A stretch of DNA of 6,935 bases from Bacteroidetes bacterium GWA2_31_9b. Lineage in GTDB: Bacteria; Bacteroidota; Bacteroidia; Bacteroidales; UBA12077. This document shows, piece by piece, positions 1-6,045 of the stretch; position 1 is the first letter of the stretch, and the number at the start of each line of letters is the position of its first letter. The DNA is taken from NCBI GenBank assembly GCA_001769005.1, contig MENE01000052.1:1-6935 (forward strand), given 5' to 3'. The notes beneath the pieces are model-generated. The model saw nothing but the letters and a program-made list of their open reading frames with translations, did not search any database and was not told the origin of the DNA. A program made the position numbers and the translations under genes.

Positions 1-3000
1 TACCAGAACGTCGTCAATCTGATTTTCTAATTCTTTCCAATCGTTAAAAGTCTTTTCAACAATGGCTAATTGTTTTTTGCATGGTTCGTTCGATATCTGG
101 AGTAAGAGATTGTGTAGATTTTTAGGTAAGAATTTTCGCTTATCATTGCCTCCAAACTGATCCTGAAATCCATCGGAAAACAAATAAAGCATATCACCTT
201 TTTGAACATCAATTGAATGGTTTGTAAAGTTGTTGATTTCATTAATAAAAATACCAATAGGCATTTTGTCGGCTTTATACTTAATTATTTCGTTATTGCG
301 AATAAGAATTAGTGGATTATAGGCGCCTGCATAATCAATTTTCTTTGTTTCTCTGTCGAAAATACACAATGAAATATCCATCCCGTCTTTTGCTTCACCA
401 TCTTTACCTGTTTGGCGTAACGATTTTTTTATTTCTTCTCTCAATAAATCCAATATTGATCCGGCATTCGAAATAGTTTCCAGATCGCTTATTATCTGGT
501 TTAAAAATGATATGCCCAATAAACTCATAAATGCTCCCGGAACGCCATGCCCGGTACAATCTGCAGCGGCAATAATAATACGGTTGTTCTTGGTATTTAA
601 ATAATAGAAATCGCCACTTACAATATCTCGAGGGTTAAAGAAAATGAAGTATTCACCCAAATGATTTTCGAAACTTTCTCTTGGAGGTAAAACTGCCAGT
701 TGAATTTTGCTGGCATACTCAATGCTCGATGTAATACTTTTATTTTGTTGTTCAATTTTATCTTTTTGTTCCATAACATAATTGCGCTGAGCTTCAATTT
801 CGTCGCGTTGGGTTTCAATTTCTTCCTTTTGATGCATAATTTCAGAAGTTCGTTTTTTAACTTCTTCTTCTAAAATATCTTTTGCACGTTGAAGATTTTT
901 TAATCTATTTTTTATAAAAACATAAATTGCTAATAAAACTATAATTATTGAAGAAATTATAAACCACATAGTTTCCCAAAAAGGTTTTTTTATACGAAAA
1001 CTAAACTCCGATTCGGGTGTTCCAATCCATTTTCCTCCTCCAAAATTAACCTGGGCAATAAACGTATATTTACCGGGAGGTATATTGGAATAGGTTACCA
1101 TTCTTAGGTTTGTTTCTAAATTCCAGTCAATATCGTAATTTTCAAGTTTATACCTATATGTTAAATTTTCTGATGACTGAAACCATAATCCTGTATAATG
1201 AAAAGTTAAATGATTTTGATTATACTTAAACGATTTTTTTTTGGCACTAATAGGATTAAAAAATAAACTTTTTTGAGTTATAAAAACTTTAGGCAGTAAA
1301 TCGTTTTCAGTAGGTTCATAATTAATTTTTATTAATCCATTTGCACATCCTACCCAAATATTTCCACTTTCATCTTTGAAATTTGCGTTTAAATTTGGAT
1401 CCTGATAAGCAACTCCGTAAGCTTCACCATAATATTCAAATGTGCTGTCTTTAACTATATATTTATCGATTCCTTCGTTACTAATTATAAGCGGATTTCC
1501 AAAATTATCGGTTGTTAACCCTATTATAAAGTTGGTTTTTAATCCATTTTCTTCATTGTAGTTTTTAAATTCTGTTCCGTTGTATTTGTAAAGCCCATTA
1601 TTGGCGCAGTTAAACCAAATGTTATTATTACAATCTTCGATAACTGAATAAACGGTTTTCTTTATGGAGTCCAGATCTGGATTAGCAAATTTGTATATAC
1701 TATCGTTTAAAAAGTAAGAAACACCTCCACCATCGGTTGCAATCCATGTTCTTTTTCTTGAGTCGGTAAAAGTAGAATAAACATAGTTCGATCCTAAGCC
1801 ATTTTCTTCGGTATATGTTTTAAATAGGTCAGTGTTTTCCTGACAGAATTTAGTAACTCCGCCACCTAAAGTCGATAACCAGATTGATTCTTGATCACCT
1901 GAAATATGTATCACATTATCGTTTGAGAGTCCGTTACTTGAATTGTAATGTATAATTTCTAACGTTACAGGATCGATTTTAAAAACTCCCGACCCATAAG
2001 TTCCTGCCCAAATATTCCCTTGATAATCTTTATATAATGATATAAATGAATGATGGATATTAGCATTATGAAATAATAATTTTTTATTGATTTCACCCAT
2101 ATTCCCTTTTTGTACAAAATATAATCCATCTTGCGATGCAACCCAATAATTCCCTATATTATCAATAACAAAACTAAAAATTTGTGAAATATCGAATCCT
2201 ACTTTTTTATCTAAAAACTCAAATGGATTGTTTCTTTTAACTGCTAATCCATTTCTGGTTCCAATCCAAATATTATTTTCCCGGTCTTTAAAAATAGTTT
2301 CTGTTTTGATATCAGGAATATTTGTATTTGAATTATTAAAAAGTGTAAACCATGCTTTGCCTTTTTCATCTATAGTACATTTTATAATACCATTACGTTT
2401 TGTACTTATCCATAATTCATTATCATACAATTGAATAAAATTATTGATTGATCCAAACGTCCATTCCGGTATAAAACTAAATGCTTTGGTTAAAGTATTG
2501 TATTTGCATATTCCTCCATCTTCCATAGCAATCCATAAATCCAATTTGTTTAGAATTAAATGTTTTACAATATTGTCGGGCAAACCATTCGCCATTGTAA
2601 TTTGGTCGATAAACTTTTTACTTTCAGGATTATATATCGATATCCCTTTATCTGTTGCAAAATACATGATGCCTGATGAATCCTGAACAATTGAATAAAC
2701 ATAATTATCGAGTAATCCATCATCAATGTTCAGATTGTATAATCGCAAACGATTTTCACCTGTATAAGAATAAACACCTTCGCCCATTGTTGAAAACCAG
2801 ATTGTTTGATCTGAGCTTTTAAATATGGATGATATTTTTTCTTTACTATGTCCTTCTTCAGGATTAAATTTTTTGAATTTGTTTTCTGAATAGAATGTAA
2901 TATTCCCTGATTTGTGTCCGATCCAAATATTATTTTCACTATCCTGGTTTATAGCCGAGATATTATTGTCGTGCAAACTATCTTTTTCTGTATAATGGAT

Positions 3001-3210
3001 AAAATCAACTCCGTCGAATTTTACAATACCATAATTTGTTCCTAACCATATAAATCCCATTTTATCCTGAAAAATTGTTGATATTTCAACGTTTTTGTGA
3101 TTTTTTAAAACTTTGAATGAATCAAATTTGGGACTCTGAGCATCAACCTGGAATGTTTTTATTATTAATATTCCAAAGAGTAAAAAAATACAAGTGAAAT
3201 TTTTTATCAT
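1..3210 (-). CDS. Two-component-regulator-propeller / Y_Y_Y sensor with cytoplasmic SpoIIE (PP2C) phosphatase domain, C-terminus cut by window edge
   Basis: Open for 1070 codons from ATG at 3208-3210 to the left edge, with no stop in frame. Residues 1-24 are a signal peptide (cleavage likely at VDA|QS). About residues 40-630 hold 14 propeller repeats of the pattern D..GNIWxGTxxGL, first at IWLGT (W55) and last at IWVGC (W619), which fits two seven-bladed beta-propellers. A Y_Y_Y domain follows (about 675-740, TYRYKLENYDIDW), then one transmembrane helix (about 749-766) after PFWETMWF. Next comes a coiled coil with heptads starting at Q794, 801, 808, 815 and 822, then the linker ITSSIEYASKIQLAVLPP. 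The SpoIIE/PP2C phosphatase domain keeps its metal-binding acidic motifs: SGDFYY (D867), ADCTGHGVPGAF (D884), FSDGFQDQ (D1013) and IDDVLV (D1066, D1067). The last motif normally sits near the end of such proteins, so only a few residues are probably missing. Family knowledge: the outer part resembles Bacteroidota hybrid two-component sensors, but the output is a Ser/Thr phosphatase that would act on an unseen STAS-type or other phosphoprotein. The start overlaps the stop of the YceI-like gene (ATGA), suggesting translational coupling. The ligand is unknown. Confidence 0.93.
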   Translation of the reverse strand, partial: MIKNFTCIFLLFGILIIKTFQVDAQSPKFDSFKVLKNHKNVEISTIFQDKMGFIWLGTNYGIVKFDGVDFIHYTEKDSLHDNNISAINQDSENNIWIGHKSGNITFYSENKFKKFNPEEGHSKEKISSIFKSSDQTIWFSTMGEGVYSYTGENRLRLYNLNIDDGLLDNYVYSIVQDSSGIMYFATDKGISIYNPESKKFIDQITMANGLPDNIVKHLILNKLDLWIAMEDGGICKYNTLTKAFSFIPEWTFGSINNFIQLYDNELWISTKRNGIIKCTIDEKGKAWFTLFNNSNTNIPDIKTETIFKDRENNIWIGTRNGLAVKRNNPFEFLDKKVGFDISQIFSFVIDNIGNYWVASQDGLYFVQKGNMGEINKKLLFHNANIHHSFISLYKDYQGNIWAGTYGSGVFKIDPVTLEIIHYNSSNGLSNDNVIHISGDQESIWLSTLGGGVTKFCQENTDLFKTYTEENGLGSNYVYSTFTDSRKRTWIATDGGGVSYFLNDSIYKFANPDLDSIKKTVYSVIEDCNNNIWFNCANNGLYKYNGTEFKNYNEENGLKTNFIIGLTTDNFGNPLIISNEGIDKYIVKDSTFEYYGEAYGVAYQDPNLNANFKDESGNIWVGCANGLIKINYEPTENDLLPKVFITQKSLFFNPISAKKKSFKYNQNHLTFHYTGLWFQSSENLTYRYKLENYDIDWNLETNLRMVTYSNIPPGKYTFIAQVNFGGGKWIGTPESEFSFRIKKPFWETMWFIISSIIIVLLAIYVFIKNRLKNLQRAKDILEEEVKKRTSEIMHQKEEIETQRDEIEAQRNYVMEQKDKIEQQNKSITSSIEYASKIQLAVLPPRESFENHLGEYFIFFNPRDIVSGDFYYLNTKNNRIIIAAADCTGHGVPGAFMSLLGISFLNQIISDLETISNAGSILDLLREEIKKSLRQTGKDGEAKDGMDISLCIFDRETKKIDYAGAYNPLILIRNNEIIKYKADKMPIGIFINEINNFTNHSIDVQKGDMLYLFSDGFQDQFGGNDKRKFLPKNLHNLLLQISNEPCKKQLAIVEKTFNDWKELENQIDDVLV

Positions 3211-3755
3211 TTTTTTGGAATCAATTCAATAGTTAGATGTACCTTAATTTCTTCAGCAATTTTCTGACTTACTACCGATGGAATTTTTATGTTATGATCT
3301 TCAAGTAATACTGTAAAATCTGAACTTATTTTTATTTTATCAGGCGAAATAACCATTTTGCATTTTATAATACGTTCTTGTACAACACCATGACACGTAA
3401 ATCGACCTTTTCCTCTGATAGAATATTCTCCTGGCGTCGAAAAATCAATTTCCTCAATAATTTTACCTTCAAAAAGAGTGTTTGGATATTTTGCTGATTC
3501 TATATAGTTTTCGTTAAAGTGAGTTCGTTGTAACGAACTGTTAAATCCTTCAAAGCTTGTCATGGGTACACGAAAAACAAAGGAACGATCAATTGTTTTA
3601 ATTAAACCGGTTAGTTGATTTGAGCTTGCTTTAATCATTTCCAAAGGAGCGTCTGATGTAAATTCAATATTCGCCTTTGAAAGAATGAATATTTCTTGTG
3701 AAAAACCATGAATCTGAATGCATGAGAGGAAAATACCGATTATAAAATATTTCAT
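3207..3755 (-). CDS. YceI-like periplasmic protein
   Basis: This gene encodes 182 residues. Residues 1-19 form a signal peptide (cleavage likely GFS|QE), so the mature protein should be periplasmic. The body has the order of a YceI/lipocalin-like barrel: an early strand ending in KANIEFTSDAPLE, a middle F-E-G-F segment followed by an N-E-N-Y-I-E-S-A-K-Y-P stretch, then FEGKIIEEIDF, and GEYSIRGKGRFTCHGVVQE, matching the family's usual 'G.L.I.GV.K' strand turn. Length is normal for the family. YceI proteins bind isoprenoid or other lipophilic molecules in a hydrophobic barrel; no ligand can be read here. Third in the four-gene operon: 23 bp after the DUF5777-type gene, and its TGA overlaps the ATG of the sensor by four bases. 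That arrangement suggests that YceI and sensor are made in linked amounts and that the YceI-like protein may present a ligand to the sensor, which is inference. The ATG gives an immediate canonical signal peptide, so the start is well supported. Confidence 0.86.
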   Translation of the reverse strand: MKYFIIGIFLSCIQIHGFSQEIFILSKANIEFTSDAPLEMIKASSNQLTGLIKTIDRSFVFRVPMTSFEGFNSSLQRTHFNENYIESAKYPNTLFEGKIIEEIDFSTPGEYSIRGKGRFTCHGVVQERIIKCKMVISPDKIKISSDFTVLLEDHNIKIPSVVSQKIAEEIKVHLTIELIPKK

Positions 3756-3778
3756 TTTTAGTAAATTTATAAAATAAA

Positions 3779-4666
3779 TTAATTTTTAAAGTCGAAAAGT
3801 CTTATAATATTAAAACCAAAATTTATATCCCCTTTTTGCCAAGATCCGTTTGTTTCAGGAATAAATACTTTTTCGGTCATCCCTTTAGAATTGGAGAAAT
3901 GCAACTGGAAAACATGTCCTCCTGTTTCTAATTCAACTCCCAAAGCCAAAGAATTGACGTATTTATCAGCAGTTTCGCCAGGTAAAAGGTAATAATACTC
4001 AACTACTGTTGTAAAGTGGTTTGTAATTTTATATCGTCCTCCAAAACCAATTGCTCCAACAGTATTCTGATCTTCGCGGGTTTCAACCATATTCCGATGA
4101 ATAATTACGGGAGATAACTGAAGAGAAAGTTTTTCGTTGAATTTTCGAGAAATAAATAACTCATGAATATAAAACATTCTACCTGTTATTGGATATTCAA
4201 CTTCTTTGTTTGTCCATTCTAATGTGCTTACAGCAATACCTTCTAATAAAGTAATTGTAAATGGGAAATTCTTTTTTCCGGATGATTGTCGTGCAATTTT
4301 TGCTTTTATAAATCCATCATAAATATCTTCGTAATTACTTCGGCCAATACCAATATCAAATCGGTTCGATAAACCATATTCAAATCCAAAACGTATTGTT
4401 GATAAATCGAGTCCGAAAAAATCATGTATTCCCTGATTCACATTCCCAAAACGATGTGAGATTGAAAAAACTAAATCGTGTTTCGGAGCAAGTTCGGTGT
4501 TGTAACCATTAATTAGTCGTACACTTTTAAATGTTCCATCAACAAAAAATGTTTCTTTTTTGTCGGGCTGAATTGAATCAAGCATAGCTAATAAATCGTC
4601 CTGTGCTAATAATGTAATATGAGTTAACAGGACAAAAAATAAACTTACAGTAATTCTATTTCTCAT
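3779..4666 (-). CDS. DUF5777-type outer-membrane beta-barrel-like protein
   Basis: This gene encodes 295 residues with a signal peptide at 1-21 (cleavage LLA|QDD). The mature chain is rich in alternating aromatic/hydrophobic strands typical of an outer-membrane barrel: TFKSVRLINGYNTEL, LVFSISHRFGNVNQG, FFGLDLSTIRFGFEYGL, RFDIGIGRS, and a C-terminal strand ending FGFNIIRLFDF, whose terminal aromatic fits a barrel signal. The combination of an N-terminal 'F....R.INGY..EL', 'ISHRFG' and 'GLD.STIRFG.EYG' recalls the Bacteroidota DUF5777 family as I know it; no profile search was possible. The function of that family is not established. It starts 3 bp after the TAG of the cytochrome gene and is followed by the YceI-like gene 23 bp later, so it is the second gene of the operon. 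Family and barrel nature are fairly firm, but the role (channel, scaffold or docking partner of the cytochrome) is open. Confidence 0.8.
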   Translation of the reverse strand: MRNRITVSLFFVLLTHITLLAQDDLLAMLDSIQPDKKETFFVDGTFKSVRLINGYNTELAPKHDLVFSISHRFGNVNQGIHDFFGLDLSTIRFGFEYGLSNRFDIGIGRSNYEDIYDGFIKAKIARQSSGKKNFPFTITLLEGIAVSTLEWTNKEVEYPITGRMFYIHELFISRKFNEKLSLQLSPVIIHRNMVETREDQNTVGAIGFGGRYKITNHFTTVVEYYYLLPGETADKYVNSLALGVELETGGHVFQLHFSNSKGMTEKVFIPETNGSWQKGDINFGFNIIRLFDFKN

Positions 4667-4669
4667 AAT

Positions 4670-5056
4670 CTATTTATTTTCTTGCATTCCGGAATTAATC
4701 CAGGCTCTTATTTTATCTAAATCACAATCTGAGAGCTTTGGCAAATTATATGGCATGTGAGGAACACCTTCCTGATGCTCTATAGCTGGCAATACACGCC
4801 CTGAATTTATAGAAGCTTTTACGTTGTTGTACGAATCCATCAATATGCCATCTCTGTATGTAAATGTAGAACTATGGCAGTTTGAACAAATATCAGAAAA
4901 AATATAAGTTAAATCAGCGTATTTTACATTTGTGGTATCACAAATAAAATTTTCTAATAATTCTTCCTCATTATCGAAAGTACATGAATAAAAGGAAATT
5001 GAAAATAGAAAACCAGCGAAGAATAAACTTAGAAATACACTTTTTTGTAAGCTCAT
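4670..5056 (-). CDS. Small monoheme cytochrome c lipoprotein
   Basis: This gene encodes 128 residues. An N-terminal hydrophobic stretch (about 5-23) ends in FYSC, so Cys25 is a likely lipidation site; -3/-2 are bulky, but Ser-Cys junctions of this kind are common in Bacteroidota lipoproteins. The heme site is C57-S-N-C-H61 (CxxCH, covalent heme with His61 as axial ligand). M101 in PHMPYN is the likely distal ligand. Cys39 (just before DTTNVKYADL) and Cys111 (in SDCDLDKIRAWINSG) are a second pair outside the heme motif and could form a disulfide; the end matches the common tail of this Bacteroidota cytochrome family. It would shuttle electrons at the periplasmic or outer-membrane surface. First gene of the operon, with a promoter candidate immediately upstream (5081-5112) and 3 bp to the next gene. 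Partner and redox potential cannot be inferred. Confidence 0.88.
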   Translation of the reverse strand: MSLQKSVFLSLFFAGFLFSISFYSCTFDNEEELLENFICDTTNVKYADLTYIFSDICSNCHSSTFTYRDGILMDSYNNVKASINSGRVLPAIEHQEGVPHMPYNLPKLSDCDLDKIRAWINSGMQENK

Positions 5057-5080
5057 TAGTTATATTTTAAATATTCCTTC

Positions 5081-5112
5081 TAAATATAGGAAAATAAAAA
5101 AAGAACATCAAA
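5081..5112 (-). promoter_or_regulatory. Bacteroidota-type promoter for the cytochrome-DUF5777-YceI-sensor operon
   Basis: On the minus strand TTTG (5109-5112) is followed after 20 bp by TATATTTA (5081-5088), against a consensus of TTTG, about 19-21 bp, TAnnTTTG; only the last base differs. Predicted initiation lies about 5-8 bp downstream, leaving a leader of roughly 20 nt to the ATG at 5056. This implies that the operon can be transcribed independently of the copper protein gene, although readthrough from upstream is possible because the 82-bp gap shows no convincing hairpin terminator. Confidence 0.55.
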
Positions 5113-5138
5113 TATTTATTAAACAGATTACATATCAC

Positions 5139-5756
5139 TTATTTAATCTTAATTAACTTATAATTTTGAATTGTATTTTTATATCCAATTTGTACAAAAT
5201 ATATACCTGAAGGAATTGTTGCTGATTCAATAATTATAGAATTGTTTTGTGTACTTTCTAAGGTATTGTATCTTGATCTTCCGGTTAAATCAAATATTTT
5301 TACTTGTATATCCATGTCATTCTCCTGAAATCCGTAAATGGTAAGCTTATCCTGATTCAAAGGATTTGGATACAAATTAATCCCATTGTAAAGGTTTTGA
5401 TTTTTAATACTTGTAGGAGCTGAAAAAATAATTTTTCCTTTCATTCCCAATGCGTAATGAATTTCACAAACATAATAATGTGTTGAAGCAACATTGTAAC
5501 TTATTTTTCCAACACCATCGGAGAAGTAAAATCCTCCAGAAAGGGGCGTATTTTCATTCGAATTATATGTTGATTCACTTACTTCTAATACAGGATGCGA
5601 TGAATTGCTATTAAATTGAACAGAATCGCCAATTTGTATATTTAATACAGAGGGTGAAAAAGTAGATCCGGACACATTAATTACATGCGTTTCCTGTGCT
5701 ATTAGTATAGTTTCCGAAAACGCAAAACATACAAAAATTAAAAATATTTTTTTCAT
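5139..5756 (-). CDS. Secreted plastocyanin-like (cupredoxin) copper protein with T9SS C-terminal sorting domain
   Basis: Chosen start is ATG at 5754-5756 (205 residues), because it begins a clean signal peptide MKKIFLIFVCF...LIA|QE (1-20); an ATG 21 bp upstream (5777) is possible but adds only a charged leader. Residues about 24-111 are a cupredoxin domain: VINVSGSTFSPSVLNIQIGD, then SH54P, and C97-x2-H100-x4-M105 in YYVCEIHYALGMKGKI. His54, Cys97, His100 and Met105 are the full type 1 copper ligand set with plastocyanin spacing. About residues 117-205 are a Por-type sorting domain (LYPNPLNQDKL, VKIFDLTGR, IPSGIYFVQI, ending KLIKIK), which directs export through the T9SS and often anchoring at the cell surface. 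The likely role is electron transfer or copper binding outside the cell; no oxidase partner is fused. It lies upstream of, and in the same direction as, the cytochrome operon, 82 bp away, with no confident promoter of its own recognised (weak candidates only between 5757 and 5830). Confidence 0.9.
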   Translation of the reverse strand: MKKIFLIFVCFAFSETILIAQETHVINVSGSTFSPSVLNIQIGDSVQFNSNSSHPVLEVSESTYNSNENTPLSGGFYFSDGVGKISYNVASTHYYVCEIHYALGMKGKIIFSAPTSIKNQNLYNGINLYPNPLNQDKLTIYGFQENDMDIQVKIFDLTGRSRYNTLESTQNNSIIIESATIPSGIYFVQIGYKNTIQNYKLIKIK

Positions 5757-5807
5757 AATTGTAAATTTTCTTATCAAAACAAATTAAAAACTTATTTTGT
5801 TCAAAAG

Positions 5808-5840
5808 GTTGATTAGTAATTTGTTAAAATAGTATATTTG
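5808..5840 (+). promoter_or_regulatory. Possible upstream plus-strand promoter
   Basis: TATATTTG (5833-5840) is a perfect match to the Bacteroidota -7 consensus TAnnTTTG. A GTTG (5808-5811, three of four bases of TTTG) lies 21 bp upstream. Transcription would begin near 5846 and leave a leader of about 200 nt before the ATG at 6046. The weak -33 element and the A+T background make this a tentative alternative to the promoter nearer the gene. Confidence 0.25.
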
Positions 5841-5841
5841 A

Positions 5842-5934
5842 TAACTATTTGCCTGGCTTTTACATAGCTTAAACTCTGTAGAAAAATATTTTTATAGGGT
5901 ATATTATATCTGATATAAGTTTAACAGTTTGCCT
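5842..5934. repeat. Imperfect 13-bp direct repeat pair, 80 bp apart
   Basis: TAACTATTTGCCT (5842-5854) and TAACAGTTTGCCT (5922-5934) match at 11 of 13 bases and begin exactly 80 bp apart. The pair brackets the 15-bp palindrome at 5904-5918. Two copies of GCCT-ended motifs stand out in this A+T-rich stretch. They could be binding sites for one regulator, but the case rests on two copies only. Confidence 0.3.
5904..5918. promoter_or_regulatory. 15-bp perfect palindrome, candidate operator
   Basis: TTATATCTGATATAA has 7-bp arms that are exact reverse complements around a single central T, at 5904-5918. It sits in the divergent spacer, 69 bp upstream of the -33 element of the near plus-strand promoter candidate (5988-5991) and about 150 bp upstream of the copper protein start. 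Such a site could bind a dimeric regulator serving either direction. Base composition alone makes palindromes of A and T common here, so function is uncertain. Confidence 0.35.
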
Positions 5935-5987
5935 ACTATATAATCTACCATTAAGAAAAGGTATTTATAGTTTAAAAAAAAATGAGG

Positions 5988-6018
5988 TTTTTAAAATAAA
6001 TGAAAATTGTTAACTTTA
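5988..6018 (+). promoter_or_regulatory. Likely promoter of the six-helix membrane protein gene
   Basis: TTTT (5988-5991; three of four bases of TTTG) is followed after 19 bp by TAACTTTA (6011-6018; one mismatch to TAnnTTTG). The spacing is right for the Bacteroidota housekeeping sigma factor. Transcription would start near 6024, giving a short leader of about 20 nt before the ATG at 6046. Confidence 0.4.
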
Positions 6019-6045
6019 AATTTCAAAACTTTAAACGTAAACAAA

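Larger units (their letters stand above)
5757..6045. other. Divergent intergenic region with candidate promoters and symmetrical sites
   Basis: These 289 bp lie between the copper protein gene (minus) and the membrane protein gene (plus). No ORF or RNA gene could be supported. The region holds a perfect 15-bp palindrome (5904-5918), the imperfect direct repeat TAACtaTTTGCCT / TAACagTTTGCCT (5842-5854, 5922-5934) and plus-strand promoter candidates (5808-5840, 5988-6018), described separately. It is markedly A+T-rich, so short symmetrical sites are expected by chance and should be treated cautiously. Confidence 0.5.

Noticed and set aside
66..257. Minus-strand frame of 63 codons inside the phosphatase domain
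   Set aside because: It is out of frame with the clear SpoIIE motifs (SDGF, DDVL) that occupy the same bases.
618..818. Minus-strand frame of 66 codons across the coiled coil and start of the phosphatase domain
   Set aside because: It is out of frame with the heptad repeat and the AVLPP/GDFY motifs of the real protein.
2228..2686. Two plus-strand open frames of 68 and 80 codons inside the sensor gene
   Set aside because: They lie antisense to well-defined propeller repeats, have no recognisable domain, and are explained by the A+T-rich composition.
2730..2939. Minus-strand frame of 69 codons in the first propeller
   Set aside because: It is out of frame with the propeller repeats and has no support of its own.
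5757..5777. Upstream ATG adding seven residues to the copper protein
   Set aside because: The internal ATG begins a textbook signal peptide; the extra residues MIRKFTI are not needed, though they cannot be excluded.
5861..5893. Possible hairpin TACATAG/CTCTGTA (5861-5880) followed by the palindrome AAAAATATTTTT (5882-5893), considered as a terminator or leader structure
   Set aside because: The stem has a mismatch, few G-C pairs and no proper U-run after it; the A/T palindrome is expected by chance in this composition.
5935..5971. Interrupted inverted repeat ACTATA...TACC...GGTA...TATAGT
   Set aside because: Short A+T-rich stems with unequal internal loops (5 and 2 nt) are too weak to call a riboswitch or terminator.
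6007..6045. TTG start adding 13 residues to the membrane protein
   Set aside because: ATG at 6046 is a stronger start, and the upstream codons overlap the candidate -7 promoter element at 6011-6018.
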